A stretch of 64,000 nt of DNA from Actinoplanes regularis. Lineage in GTDB: Bacteria; Actinomycetota; Actinomycetes; Mycobacteriales; Micromonosporaceae. Under the pieces are notes generated by a model. That model was not told where the DNA came from, made no database searches, and worked only from the letters and a program-made list of their open reading frames with translations. Below are positions 23,023 through 32,636 of the stretch, piece after piece; the first letter of the stretch is position 1; every line of letters starts with the position of its first letter. A program made the position numbers and the translations under genes. The DNA is taken from contig NZ_FZNR01000027.1 in the NCBI RefSeq assembly GCF_900188005.1, positions 52,168 through 116,167 on the forward strand. Reading direction: 5' to 3'.

Positions 23023-24594
23023 CTATTGAACCGGGCCGGTCGGGAGCTCCCGGCGCAGCAACTTGCCGGTCGCGTTGCGCGGAAGTTCGTCGATGAAGAT
23101 CACGTCCCGGGGCACCTTGTAGCGGGCCAGCAGGGCCCTGACGTAGTCCCGGATCTCCTGCGGATCGCGGGCGGAGTCCTCGGCGGGGACGATGAAGGCG
23201 CGCAGGCGGGTACCGAACTCGGCGTCGTCGACGCCGATCACCGCCGCCTCGATCACGTCGTCGCGCTCGACCAGGAGATTCTCGACCTCCACGGGGTACA
23301 CGTTCTCACCCCCAGAGATGATCATGTCGTCGTCGCGGCCGTCGATGTACAGCAGGCCGGACTCGTCGAGGTGACCGCGGTCGCCGGTGGACATGAAACC
23401 GTCGATGACCTGCTTGTGCCGTCCGTCGGTGTACCCCTCGAACGGGATGCCGGTGCGCACGAAGACCCGCCCGGTGACCATCGGCCGGGTGACCCGGACC
23501 CCGTCCTCGTCGTAGATGGCGACGTGCACGGTGACCGGCGGGCGGCCGACCGTGCCGGGCGCGCGACGCGACTCGGCGGGCTGGGCGACCGAGGCCACGG
23601 CGACCTCGGTGGACCCGTACACGTTGTAGATCACCTCGCCGAAGATGTCCTGGAAGCGGTTGGTCAGGTCGGGCGCGAGCGGGGAGCCGGCCACGAAGAC
23701 GGCGCGCAGGGACGACGTGTCGTACTTGGCGATGGTCTCCGGCCCCAGGGCGAGGATGCGGGTGAGCATCGTCGGGATCGCGACCAGCATCTTCGCCCGG
23801 TGTTCGGCGATCGCCTCGAGGATCCGCTCGGCCTCGAAGCGGCGCAGCAGCACGGCGTGGTCGGCGAGGGAGAGCCCGACGGTCCAGGCGCCGAAGCCGG
23901 TGCTGTGGAACAGCGGGGAGGCGACCACGATCGCGCCCTGCCGGGGGAACGGGATGCGGTCCGCGATCAGGGCACTGGCCAGCGGGGAGACCTTGGTGCG
24001 CGGGGCACCCTTGGGCAGGCCGGTGGTTCCGCTGGTCAGGATGATGAACCCGGCCGGGCGCTCGGGCAGGGGCAGCGGGGTGACCGGCTGCCCCTCGCTG
24101 AGCTCCTCGACGTCACTGAACTTCAGGACCTCGTCCGGTACGCCGGCGACCACCTCGGCGAACTCGTCGTCGTAGATCACCGCCCGGACCTTCTCCCGGG
24201 CGACCACCTCGGCGAACTGCTGCGCGGCCAGGCCCGTGTTCATCAGCGCGAGGCGCAGACCGGCCCGGGCCGCCGCGCTGATGGTGAGCACGAGTCCACG
24301 GTGGTCACGCGCGAGGACGCCGATGACCGACCGCTCCGGCAGGTTCAGCTTCTTCAGCGCATGGGCGAGCGCGTTGGACCGCTCGTCGAGCTCCCGGTAC
24401 GACAGCGTGCCCCGGTCGTCGGTGAGGGCCTTCAGGTTCGGGTGCTCGGCGGCCGATTTCATGATCAGGGCGGCCTGCGGGCCCAGCCGGGCGTTGCGGA
24501 CCGCCGCGCCGACCAGCCGATCCGGGCGTAACAGGTTGACGATGCCGATCTGGTGCATCCGCAGCACCGCGTGCAGGTTTTCCAGAACGCTCAC
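23023..24594 (-). CDS. acyl-CoA synthetase (AMP-forming, FadD-like)
   Basis: A 523-residue member of the ANL superfamily that activates a carboxylic acid to its CoA thioester using ATP. The P-loop is LTSGTTGLPKG, then NVYGSTE, STGDRG and the hinge ISGGENVYPVEVE. The C-terminal catalytic lysine lies in ATGKLLRRE. The GTG start at 24594 is two bases after the stop of the thiolase-crotonase fusion gene, so both form one operon for fatty or aromatic acid or steroid side-chain breakdown. Confidence 0.9.
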   Translation of the reverse strand: MSVLENLHAVLRMHQIGIVNLLRPDRLVGAAVRNARLGPQAALIMKSAAEHPNLKALTDDRGTLSYRELDERSNALAHALKKLNLPERSVIGVLARDHRGLVLTISAAARAGLRLALMNTGLAAQQFAEVVAREKVRAVIYDDEFAEVVAGVPDEVLKFSDVEELSEGQPVTPLPLPERPAGFIILTSGTTGLPKGAPRTKVSPLASALIADRIPFPRQGAIVVASPLFHSTGFGAWTVGLSLADHAVLLRRFEAERILEAIAEHRAKMLVAIPTMLTRILALGPETIAKYDTSSLRAVFVAGSPLAPDLTNRFQDIFGEVIYNVYGSTEVAVASVAQPAESRRAPGTVGRPPVTVHVAIYDEDGVRVTRPMVTGRVFVRTGIPFEGYTDGRHKQVIDGFMSTGDRGHLDESGLLYIDGRDDDMIISGGENVYPVEVENLLVERDDVIEAAVIGVDDAEFGTRLRAFIVPAEDSARDPQEIRDYVRALLARYKVPRDVIFIDELPRNATGKLLRRELPTGPVQ

Positions 24595-24596
24595 GA

Positions 24597-27305
24597 TCAG
24601 CCCTTCCGAAGGTCGAAATTCGCGGAACCGAGCACCTGACCGGCGATCTCCGACAGGTGGCCGAACGCCTCACCGGTCGTCCAGTCGAGGTGCTCGTCAA
24701 CGATGCGTTTGGCGAGCAGGACCGCGAGCGCCGGGTGGGCGGCGATCGAGGTCGCGAGATCAAAAGCCGTCTCGTACGCCTTCCCGGGCGCCGTGACCCG
24801 GTTGATCAGCCCGAGATCGTGCAACCGCCGGGCCGGCATCGGTTCCCCGGTCAGCGCGAGTTCCAGGGCGGTGGCCCGGGGCAGGCTGCGGGCCAGGCGC
24901 AGCACCCCGCCGGCCGCCGCGACCAGGCCGCGCTTGACCTCGGGGATGCCGAACAGGGCGTCCTCGGCGGCGACGATCAGGTCGGCGGCGAGCGCCAGTT
25001 CACAGCCCCCGGCGAGCGCGGCGCCCTCGACCGCGGCGATCAGCGGCTTCTTCGGCGGCCTGGCCGTCAGGCCGAGCAGGCCCCGGCCCTCGGTGATCGG
25101 GTACTCGCCGCGAGCGGCCGCTTTCAGGTCCATGCCGGCGCTGAAGACCGCGCCGGTGCCGGTGAGCACGGCGACCCGGGCCTCGGGGTCGGCCTCGAAG
25201 TCGTCGATCGCGCGCTCCAGGGCGCGGGCGGTGGCCAGGTCGACGGCGTTGCGCGCGTCGGGGCGGTTGAGCCGGATCACGGTGACCGGGCCGTGCCATT
25301 CGACCAGCACCGGCGGCTCGCCCGGCGGTGGCAGCGGCTGCGCCGAGAAGGGATCCGTCGCCAGGAGCGGCTCGGGGTCGGTGGCGCGCACCAGCCGGGT
25401 CCCGTCCTCGCTGATCTCCGTGACGATTCCCTTGTCGGGCGTGCCGTCGCGGCGATAGGTGACGGTGTAGGCCTCCAGGACTCCCGGACCGTCGGCGAAC
25501 CCGACCTTCCGGACCGGCCGGGCCAGGCGCGGGCCGGCGTCGAGGTCGCGGAACCCACGCGCGGGCGGCCGGGCGGAGAGGACGCTGATCGCGTGCTTGG
25601 TGAGGTACCAGCCGACGGCGGTGACCAGGGCGTAGCCGTCCGGGTCGGCGCGCAGCCGCTGCACCAGGTTCGCCACCGCGTGACCGGCGTAGTTGTTGCC
25701 CGGGCCCCCGGCGAACGTCAGTCCCCCGGTGACGGTGAGCGGCCGATCGACGGGCAGGCCCAGCTCGGCCGCGGCGATCTGGACGGCGGAGGGGAAGCAG
25801 GCGTACAGGTCGACGTGCTCGATGTCGCCGATCGCCAGGCCGGTGTGGCCCAGAACGGCCCGGCCGATCGCGTTGATCGCCGGGGAGGCCGCCAGGTCGG
25901 CGCGTTCGGTCACGAACCACTCGTCGGTGGCGTGCGCCCCAGCGTGGACGAAGATCCACCTGTCCTGCGGGACGCCGGCCTCATGCGCGGCCTGGGCACT
26001 GCACAGAATCACGCCGGTGGCCTGGTTGACCTGGAGGTTCGCGGTGAGCAGCTTGGTGTACGGGGCACAGACGGGACGGTCGTCGACGTCCGGGCCGGGG
26101 TGCGGGAGCCAGGCGTGCGGGTTGGTCGCGGCGACCTCGCGGAACCGGGCCCACAGCGCGGTGATCCGGGCCTGATGCTCCTCGGGTGAGAGGCCGAGTC
26201 GACGGCGGAGGGCCGATTCGAACAGGGCGTACAGGTGCAGCGGGGCGACCAGGCCGGCGGCCGTCTCCGGGGCGTTGCCGGGCTCACGGTCGGCGCCGAG
26301 GGTGCGGGACGGCGCGGTACCGGTGGGTTGTCCCGGCCAGTCCAGCGACCTGCCGGAGCGTTCCGCGACGGCCGCGGTGGCTGCTGCCTCGCCACCGCCG
26401 ATCAGGGCGATGCTCGTCTCGCCACGAGTGATCGCGGCGGCGATGTCGTTGATCAGCCGCAGCGGGCCGTCGCCGCCGAACAGGCCGGTCTGGACGGTTG
26501 TCGCCGGGCGCGCGTTCAGGAGCCGGGCGATCAGGGCCGCGCCGTCGGCGTACTGCCAGGAGACGCTGGCCACCCAGCCGACCGTGTCGGCGGCTTCGAG
26601 CAGCGCGATGTCCTCGGTGGCCCGCTTCAGGGCGCGGACCGCGAGGGAGACGGGGTCACCGTCGCGGGAGTCGGTGGAGTGGTCGCTGACCTGGCCGGCC
26701 CCGACGATGACCGGCGTCCACGGGTCGACCTCCATCCCCGTACGCTCATGTTTGATCTTGTCCAGTCTCCGGGGTCTCGCTCTGGTGGGTGGTGTCTCGG
26801 CCGGCGGCGTGCTGAAGTCGGCGCGGGCCAGCCGCTCCAGGGAGGTCCGCAGGGCCTCGGTGAGGCTGCGCGCGACCATCGGCCCGAGCGGACCGTCCGT
26901 CGGACCACCCTCGACCCCGCCGTCGAGTCGGACCACGGTCCCGGATCCGCTCGGCGTGAGGGAGAGGTAGAGCCCGACCTCGATCCCCATCGGCCCGGTC
27001 CCGTCCAGCCACACCGCGCGGGCCGGCGTGACTCCGGCGACCGTCCACCGCACCTCGACCGGCGTCCCCATCAGCTTCACCCGCTGCGCGAACCGCACCC
27101 CGGTGCTCAGCGAACCCGGCGGATCCACCGGCCACCCGGCGTGCAGGACCAGCCAGTCCGCCATTGTGGCTGAATTCGTGAGGAATGCGTGGATACGCTC
27201 GGCCGGCGCCGCCACGGAGGTGGACAGCGTCCACGGCCGGCCCAACCGGCGCGGCGGTTCCACCGCGGGCGGAGTTTCGGGCACAGCACGGCGACGGAGA
27301 CGCAT
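24597..27305 (-). CDS. SRPBCC - thiolase-like - crotonase fusion protein
   Basis: One uninterrupted 902-codon frame carries three domains normally on separate genes. Residues about 20-163 are an SRPBCC (START-like) lipid-binding domain. Residues 191 to about 640 are a thiolase of the SCP2/acetyl-CoA acetyltransferase type (TPVIVGAGQVSDH, NNYAGHAV); the canonical nucleophilic cysteine is not seen. Residues about 655-902 are an enoyl-CoA hydratase/isomerase with oxyanion-hole FSAGMDLKA, AGGCELALA and PEVKRGL. ATG 27305 has GGAAGG upstream. An internal ATG at 26735 could start a thiolase-crotonase form, but no start exists between thiolase and crotonase. Confidence 0.8.
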   Translation of the reverse strand: MRLRRRAVPETPPAVEPPRRLGRPWTLSTSVAAPAERIHAFLTNSATMADWLVLHAGWPVDPPGSLSTGVRFAQRVKLMGTPVEVRWTVAGVTPARAVWLDGTGPMGIEVGLYLSLTPSGSGTVVRLDGGVEGGPTDGPLGPMVARSLTEALRTSLERLARADFSTPPAETPPTRARPRRLDKIKHERTGMEVDPWTPVIVGAGQVSDHSTDSRDGDPVSLAVRALKRATEDIALLEAADTVGWVASVSWQYADGAALIARLLNARPATTVQTGLFGGDGPLRLINDIAAAITRGETSIALIGGGEAAATAAVAERSGRSLDWPGQPTGTAPSRTLGADREPGNAPETAAGLVAPLHLYALFESALRRRLGLSPEEHQARITALWARFREVAATNPHAWLPHPGPDVDDRPVCAPYTKLLTANLQVNQATGVILCSAQAAHEAGVPQDRWIFVHAGAHATDEWFVTERADLAASPAINAIGRAVLGHTGLAIGDIEHVDLYACFPSAVQIAAAELGLPVDRPLTVTGGLTFAGGPGNNYAGHAVANLVQRLRADPDGYALVTAVGWYLTKHAISVLSARPPARGFRDLDAGPRLARPVRKVGFADGPGVLEAYTVTYRRDGTPDKGIVTEISEDGTRLVRATDPEPLLATDPFSAQPLPPPGEPPVLVEWHGPVTVIRLNRPDARNAVDLATARALERAIDDFEADPEARVAVLTGTGAVFSAGMDLKAAARGEYPITEGRGLLGLTARPPKKPLIAAVEGAALAGGCELALAADLIVAAEDALFGIPEVKRGLVAAAGGVLRLARSLPRATALELALTGEPMPARRLHDLGLINRVTAPGKAYETAFDLATSIAAHPALAVLLAKRIVDEHLDWTTGEAFGHLSEIAGQVLGSANFDLRKG

Positions 27306-27401
27306 CGACACCTTCCCAACGGTCTGGCGTGACGGTAAGCCAGTGAGCTGCATCGCGACAAGACCGAAGACGGCAACGAGAATCCGTGGTGGACGCCACT
27401 A

Positions 27402-27419
27402 ACCGTCAAGTCGTACGGT
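27402..27419. promoter_or_regulatory. inverted repeat ACCGT-N8-ACGGT before TetR
   Basis: A short inverted repeat seven bases before the GTG of the TetR gene, in the divergent gap with the fusion gene. Candidate TetR operator for both directions. Confidence 0.4.
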
Positions 27420-27425
27420 ATTTCG

Positions 27426-28046
27426 GTGACGCGCACCCAGGCCCAGCGCAGCGAGGCCACCCGTGCCCGGATCCTCGACGCCACCCTGCAGACGCTGGTC
27501 GAGCGGGGTTACGCCGAGACCACCACCGCCGAGGTCCTGGCCCGCGCCGGCGCCCCCCGCGGCACCCTGCTGCACCACTTCCCCACCAAGATCGACCTGC
27601 TGGCCGCCTCGGTCCGGCACGTCACCCGGCGGCGCCTCGACGCGATCGTCGCCGAGCTGGACACGCTCCCCGGCGACGCGGACGGGCTGGACGCGTTCAT
27701 CGACAGCGTCTGGCGGCACTTCTCCGGCCCGCTCTTCTGGGCCGCGCTCGAGCTGTGGAACGCGGCCCGCACCGACGCCGCGCTGCGCGCCGCGCTGATG
27801 CCGGTGGAGAAAGAGATCTTCGGGGTGCTGCACGAGCGGGCGCGGGCACTGCTCGGCCCCGACCCGCGGGTGCCGACGGTCGTCCAGCTCACCTTCGAGA
27901 TGATGACCGGCCTCGCCATGACCGGCGTCATCAGCGGCGACCCGGGCTTCCGCGAACTGTTGATCCGCCGGTGGAAACGGGCGGCCGCGATCCTGCTCGG
28001 CCGGCGGGACCCGGACACCCTCGTCGAACGCGCGAAGGGAACCTGA
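27426..28046 (+). CDS. TetR-family regulator of acyl-CoA genes
   Basis: A 206-residue regulator. The helix-turn-helix is within residues 10-55 (TTTAEVLARAGAPRGTLLHHFPTK). It is divergent from the fusion-ligase operon and two bases upstream of an acyl-CoA dehydrogenase gene. It probably senses an acyl-CoA and controls both sides. Confidence 0.85.
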   Translation: MTRTQAQRSEATRARILDATLQTLVERGYAETTTAEVLARAGAPRGTLLHHFPTKIDLLAASVRHVTRRRLDAIVAELDTLPGDADGLDAFIDSVWRHFSGPLFWAALELWNAARTDAALRAALMPVEKEIFGVLHERARALLGPDPRVPTVVQLTFEMMTGLAMTGVISGDPGFRELLIRRWKRAAAILLGRRDPDTLVERAKGT

Positions 28047-28048
28047 CC

Positions 28049-29200
28049 ATGTACGAGGACCCGTTCGAGACCCCGGAGCGCGCCACGCTGCGGGAGTCGA
28101 TGGCCGCCTTCGTCCGCCGGGAGATCCTGCCCTCCCTGACAGAGTGGGAACAGGCCGGAGAGATCCCCCGTGAGCTGCACACCCGCGCCGCCAAGGCCGG
28201 CCTCTACGGCGTCGGCTTCCCCGAGGAGGCCGGTGGCGACGGCGGCGACACCGTCGACATGGTCGTCGCCGCCGAGGCGTTCCTCGAGGCCGGTGGCTCG
28301 TCCGGCTGCCACGCCGCGCTGTTCACCCACGGCATCGCGCTCCCCCACATGATCGCCACCGGTGATCCCGGCCTGATCGGACGGTTCGTCCGCCCCGCCC
28401 TGGCCGGCGAGAAGATCTGCTCGCTCGGCGTCACCGAACCCGACGCCGGCTCCGACGTCGCCTCGCTGCGCACCACCGCGGTCCGCGACGGCGACGACTA
28501 CGTGGTCGACGGCGCCAAGATGTTCATCACCTCCGGGACCCGGGCCGACTTCGTGACCACCGCGGTGCGCACCGGCGGCCCCGGCGCGGCCGGGATCAGC
28601 CTGCTGGTGATCGAACGCGGGACGCCCGGTTTCGCGGTCTCCCGAAAACTCGACAAGATGGGGTGGCTCTGCTCAGACACCGCCGAACTGTCCTTCGCCG
28701 GCTGCCGGGTCCCGGCGGCGAACCTGGTCGGCGCGGAGGGCGGCGGGTTCCCGCTGATCGCCCAGGTTTTCGTCCCGGAGCGGATCATCGCCGCGGTGCA
28801 CGCCTACTCGGTCGCCCAGCGCTGCCTGGACCTGACCCTGGAACACGTGCGCCGGCGGGAGACGTTCGGCCGTCCGCTGGTCAGCCGCCAGGCAGTCCGC
28901 CACAAACTGGTCGAGATGCGACAGCGGATCGAGCTGACCCGCACGTACACCCGGCGGGTCGCGGCCCGGCACGCGGCAGGTGTCTGGGTGGTCGGCGAGG
29001 CCTGCCTGGCCAAGAACGCCGCCGTCGACGCCGCCAAACACGTCGTGGACGAGGCCGTCCAGTTGCACGGCGGCATGGGCTACCTGCGCGAGTCCGAAGT
29101 GGAACGCCACTACCGCGACACCCGGATCCTCGGCATCGGGGCCGGCGCGACCGAGGTGATGACCGACCTCGCGGCGAAGATATTCCGCTACGATCACTGA
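28049..29200 (+). CDS. acyl-CoA dehydrogenase
   Basis: A 383-residue FAD enzyme oxidising acyl-CoA to enoyl-CoA. Signatures are SLGVTEPDAGSDVAS, MFITSGTRADF, RRRETFGRPL and QLHGGMGYLRESEVERHYRD. In the loop IGAGATEVM the glutamate used as base by short- and medium-chain enzymes is replaced. The base is therefore probably at the alternative position used by isovaleryl- and long-chain types. It directly follows the TetR gene and should act with the ligase and fusion protein in beta-oxidation. Confidence 0.9.
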   Translation: MYEDPFETPERATLRESMAAFVRREILPSLTEWEQAGEIPRELHTRAAKAGLYGVGFPEEAGGDGGDTVDMVVAAEAFLEAGGSSGCHAALFTHGIALPHMIATGDPGLIGRFVRPALAGEKICSLGVTEPDAGSDVASLRTTAVRDGDDYVVDGAKMFITSGTRADFVTTAVRTGGPGAAGISLLVIERGTPGFAVSRKLDKMGWLCSDTAELSFAGCRVPAANLVGAEGGGFPLIAQVFVPERIIAAVHAYSVAQRCLDLTLEHVRRRETFGRPLVSRQAVRHKLVEMRQRIELTRTYTRRVAARHAAGVWVVGEACLAKNAAVDAAKHVVDEAVQLHGGMGYLRESEVERHYRDTRILGIGAGATEVMTDLAAKIFRYDH

Positions 29201-29234
29201 CCGAAATAGACGGTCGCGGGTCAGGAGGGGTGTC

Positions 29235-30041
29235 GTGGCGGAAGCGAACGACTGGGTACCGGCCGGAATCAACGTCAACGTGCCAAGCGCCGCCCGGGTC
29301 TACGACTACTTCCTCGGCGGGGCGCACAACTTCGCCGTCGACCGGGCGCTCGCCGAGCAGATCGCGGCGATGACGCCGAACATCGGCGAGACGATGCGGT
29401 CCAACCGGGTCTTCCTGCGCCGCGCGGTACGCCACCTCGCCGCCCAGGGCGTACGGCAGTTCCTCGACATCGGCTCCGGCATCCCGACCGCCGGCAACGT
29501 GCACGAGATCGCCCTCGAGGCGGCGCCCGGCGCGCGCGTCGTCTACGTCGACATCGACCCGGTGGCGGTCGAGCACAGCCGGGCGATCCTCGCCGGGGTC
29601 GACGGGACCGGGGTGATCTGCGCCGACATGCGCGACGTCGACCGGGTCCTCGGCGAGTCGGAGAAGCTCGGGCTGGACTTCACCGAGCCGGTCGCGGTGC
29701 TGCTCGCCGGGGTGCTGCACTTCGTGCCGGACGACGACGACCCGAAGTCGATCGTGGCGGCGCTGGGCTCGGCCGTCGTGCCCGGCAGCCACCTGCTGAT
29801 CTCGCACGCCACCGCGGACGGGCAGCCGCCCGAGGTGGTCGAGGCGCAGCGGCTCTCCGGGCGCACCGGCACCGAGATCGTGCTGCGACCGGCGGCCGAG
29901 ATCACGTCGTACTTCGAAGGGTTCGACCTGGTCGAGCCCGGTCTGGTCTTCATCCCGCGGTGGCGGCCGGACCCGCAGGACCCAGTCGACGAGCATCCCG
30001 AGCGGGTGGGGGCGTACGCCGGCGTCGGCAAGAAAGGATGA
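29235..30041 (+). CDS. SAM-dependent methyltransferase (Methyltransf_19/DUF574)
   Basis: A 268-residue protein of a family greatly expanded in actinomycetes. It begins with INVNVPSAARVYDYFLGGAHNF, of which the VYDYFLGG part is diagnostic. The SAM site is FLDIGSGIPT and VYVDIDPVAV. Substrate is unknown. The GTG start follows AGGAGGGG. It overlaps the following GGDEF-EAL gene by four bases (ATGA), implying coupled expression, possibly linking methylation to c-di-GMP signalling. Confidence 0.85.
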   Translation: MAEANDWVPAGINVNVPSAARVYDYFLGGAHNFAVDRALAEQIAAMTPNIGETMRSNRVFLRRAVRHLAAQGVRQFLDIGSGIPTAGNVHEIALEAAPGARVVYVDIDPVAVEHSRAILAGVDGTGVICADMRDVDRVLGESEKLGLDFTEPVAVLLAGVLHFVPDDDDPKSIVAALGSAVVPGSHLLISHATADGQPPEVVEAQRLSGRTGTEIVLRPAAEITSYFEGFDLVEPGLVFIPRWRPDPQDPVDEHPERVGAYAGVGKKG

Positions 30042-32302
30042 CCGGCTTCGCCCGGCTCTGGCTCGAACGGATCGCGCACGAGGGCTTCGTTCCGCTGGAC
30101 GGGGCCGACCTGGAGGCGCTGCTGGACCGGCTGGCCGGACAGCTCGCCGGGGGCGATCCGGCGGCGGCCCGCGAGGCCGGTGCGGCCCTGGTCGCCGCCC
30201 ACCTGACCGATCCAGCCGTGCTTGCCGAGACGATCACCCTGATCGGCACCGTCTACCCCGGCTCCGAGGGGACCCGGATTCAGGCCGCGCTCGCCGCCGG
30301 GTACGCCCAGGCGCTGCGCGAGGCCACCATGGCCGAGCAGGAGCGGCTCAGCCGCGCCGTGCTGGACGCGCACGCAGGCGTCGAACGGGCGCTGCGCGAC
30401 AGCGAGTCCCGGCTGCGCGGGATCTTCCACAACGCCGCGATCGGCATCGGGGTCAGCACCATGGACGGCCGGATCGTCCGGGTCAACCAGGCCTTCGCCG
30501 ACCTGCTCGGCTACACCCCCGACGAGATGTGCACGATGATCGTCCCGCAGCTGGCACACCCGAGTGACCCGCCCGGGATGTGGCAGCTCTACGAGGAGAT
30601 GATCCGCGGCGAGCGGGACCACGTGCGCCTCGAGAAGGCGTACCCCCGCAAGGACGGCGGGGCGCTCTGGACCGACCTGACCTCCTCGCTGATCCGCGAC
30701 GAGCACGGCGTGCCCGAACTGATCATCGCCATGGTGCAGGACATCACCGACCGGCGACGGCTCAAGGAGAGCCTGCAGCACCAGGCCACCCACGACCCGC
30801 TGACCGGCCTGCCGAACCGGACGATGATCGCCGCCCACCTGGAACAGATCTTCGAGAGCGCGGAGCGGGTCGGCCTCTGCTACCTCGACCTGGACGGCTT
30901 CAAACGGGTCAACGACACGCTCGGCCACCAGATCGGCGACGCGCTGCTGGCGGCGGTCGCCGAACGCCTCACCGCCTGCGCCGACGAGCCCTGCCGGATA
31001 GCCGGCCGGATGAGCGGCGACGAGTTCGTGCTCGCGGTCCGCGACCCGGCCGGCCCGTCCGCGATGCGGACCCTCGCCGAACAGGTCCTCACCGAGCTGA
31101 CCCGCCCCTACGAGATCGGCCGGCACCGGCTGCGGGTGTCGGCGAGCATCGGCGTGGTCGCCAGCGACGTCCGCGACACCTCCCCGGCCGAGCTGATGAA
31201 GGCCGCCGACCTCACCCTCTACACCGCGAAATCCGAGGGCCGCGCCCGCTACGTGATGTACGACGCGGACCGCAACGCCCGGCAGGCCGCCCGCTACGCC
31301 CTGGCCGCCGCCATGCCCGACGCCCTCGACCGCGACGAGTTCACCGTGGTCTACCAGCCCCTGGTCTCCCTCGCCGACGAACGGGTGCGGGGTGTCGAGG
31401 CCCTGGTCCGCTGGCGGCACCCGGTGCTCGGCGAGCTCTCCCCGGACGCCTTCATCCCGCTCGCCGAGGAGACCGGCGTGATCGTCGCGCTCGGCCGGCA
31501 CGTGCTGCGGCGAGCCTGCGCCCAGGCCGCCGAGTGGTCCCGCCAGGTCCCGGACGCGCCGATCTTCGTCAGCGTCAACGTGACGGTCGCCCAGGCGCGC
31601 GAGCCGGCGTTCCCCGCCGAGGTCGCCAAGATCCTCGCGGACACCGGGCTCGACCCGCGCCTGCTGGTGCTGGAGCTGACCGAGAGCGCGATCATGGACA
31701 CCGACGGGGCTCCGCTGGGCGCTCTGGACGGCCTCGCCGCCAGCGGGATCCGGATCGCGATCGACGACTTCGGGACGGGGTACTCGAACCTCGCCTACCT
31801 GCGGCGCCTGCCCATCCACATCCTGAAGCTGGCCGGGCCCTTCGTCGACGGCCTCCGCAAACCACTCCCGTCCGCCTCAGCGAACCCGGCGCGCCCCGCC
31901 GGCCCGCTCGATCCGATCGCTTCCGCTTCGCCGCTCCCGCACGGCCCGCTGACCTCCACTGCGCCCCCGCCGCACGGCCCGCTGAACTCCGCTTCGGCGC
32001 ACCCGCACGGCCCGCTCACTTCCGCTGCGGCGAACCCGCGCGGCCCGCTCGATCCGGCCGCCTCCTGTTCGCCGGTCTCGGTGGACGAGCAGATCGTCGA
32101 GACGATCGTCCGCCTGGCCCATGCGCTCGGCATCACCGTCACCGCCGAGGCCGTCGAAACCCGGCCACAGGCCGACCGTCTCCGCCATCTGGGCTGCGAC
32201 ACCGGTCAGGGCTACCTCTTCTCCCGGCCCGTCCCACCGGCCGCGATCCTCCCGCTGCTGCAGAGCTCCGGCCCGGCCTACGCCGGCCTCACCCCTCGCT
32301 GA
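30038..32302 (+). CDS. PAS-GGDEF-EAL cyclic-di-GMP protein with repeat insertion
   Basis: A 754-residue soluble protein. Residues 1-115 are helical, about 118-245 a PAS sensor, about 250-415 GGDEF and about 430-754 EAL. The cyclase motif reads MSGDEF (SGDEF variants are often active) and no RxxD inhibitory site is seen. The phosphodiesterase set is largely present: VEALVRW, ELTESAIM, IDDFGTGYSN, a lysine in LKLAGPF and TAEAVET. Between LKLAGPFVDGL and QIVETIVRLAH lies about 75 extra residues of Pro-rich repeats. Normal EAL proteins have only a short loop there. Confidence 0.88.
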   Translation: MTGFARLWLERIAHEGFVPLDGADLEALLDRLAGQLAGGDPAAAREAGAALVAAHLTDPAVLAETITLIGTVYPGSEGTRIQAALAAGYAQALREATMAEQERLSRAVLDAHAGVERALRDSESRLRGIFHNAAIGIGVSTMDGRIVRVNQAFADLLGYTPDEMCTMIVPQLAHPSDPPGMWQLYEEMIRGERDHVRLEKAYPRKDGGALWTDLTSSLIRDEHGVPELIIAMVQDITDRRRLKESLQHQATHDPLTGLPNRTMIAAHLEQIFESAERVGLCYLDLDGFKRVNDTLGHQIGDALLAAVAERLTACADEPCRIAGRMSGDEFVLAVRDPAGPSAMRTLAEQVLTELTRPYEIGRHRLRVSASIGVVASDVRDTSPAELMKAADLTLYTAKSEGRARYVMYDADRNARQAARYALAAAMPDALDRDEFTVVYQPLVSLADERVRGVEALVRWRHPVLGELSPDAFIPLAEETGVIVALGRHVLRRACAQAAEWSRQVPDAPIFVSVNVTVAQAREPAFPAEVAKILADTGLDPRLLVLELTESAIMDTDGAPLGALDGLAASGIRIAIDDFGTGYSNLAYLRRLPIHILKLAGPFVDGLRKPLPSASANPARPAGPLDPIASASPLPHGPLTSTAPPPHGPLNSASAHPHGPLTSAAANPRGPLDPAASCSPVSVDEQIVETIVRLAHALGITVTAEAVETRPQADRLRHLGCDTGQGYLFSRPVPPAAILPLLQSSGPAYAGLTPR
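31880..32072 (+). repeat. 33-bp minisatellite inside the EAL coding region
   Basis: The 11-residue unit PHGPLTSxxxx repeats about four to five times (PAGPLDP, PHGPLTS, PHGPLNS, PHGPLTS, PRGPLDP). The copies keep the reading frame. Confidence 0.8.
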
Positions 32303-32330
32303 CGCCGGCGTCCGCCGTACCCTCCCGCTC

Positions 32331-32381
32331 AATTCTTTCCGCGGTACGACCTACGCCTCCCGTGCCCAGCCCTCTCGGGCC
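32331..32381 (-). repeat. interspersed repeat copy C (inverted partner of copy B)
   Basis: A 51-base sequence perfectly complementary to 32637-32687, starting 28 bases after the stop of the GGDEF-EAL gene. Confidence 0.9.
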
Positions 32382-32636
32382 ACCCCTCGTGCCTGTCCCG
32401 CGCGGCGTTCCCCCGCCTCACGACCGCAACGCGCCCCCAGGCCCCTGGCTGGGCCCTGTCAAACCCCACAACCAGCCAACAAACCCCAGTTGGTCACCGC
32501 GGTCGCAACGCGAGCCGTGGAACCGCCACCACAACCAGCTGAGGAAACGGGACCGCTTTCGGGAGTGGCTGGGGGTCGGGCGGCGCGGCTGGGGCACGGT
32601 GCGGCGCGGGCCTCGCGCGCGATCGGCACGGGGGTT
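32382..32636. other. 255-bp spacer between the inverted repeats
   Basis: No protein-like ORF. Motifs such as CACAACCAGC recall the repeats near 3577-3712. With its arms it forms a 357-bp inverted-repeat unit. Confidence 0.5.

Noticed and set aside
31880..32072. Frameshift or assembly error in the EAL domain
   Set aside because: The frame continues through all repeat units and EAL motifs resume afterwards in the same frame.
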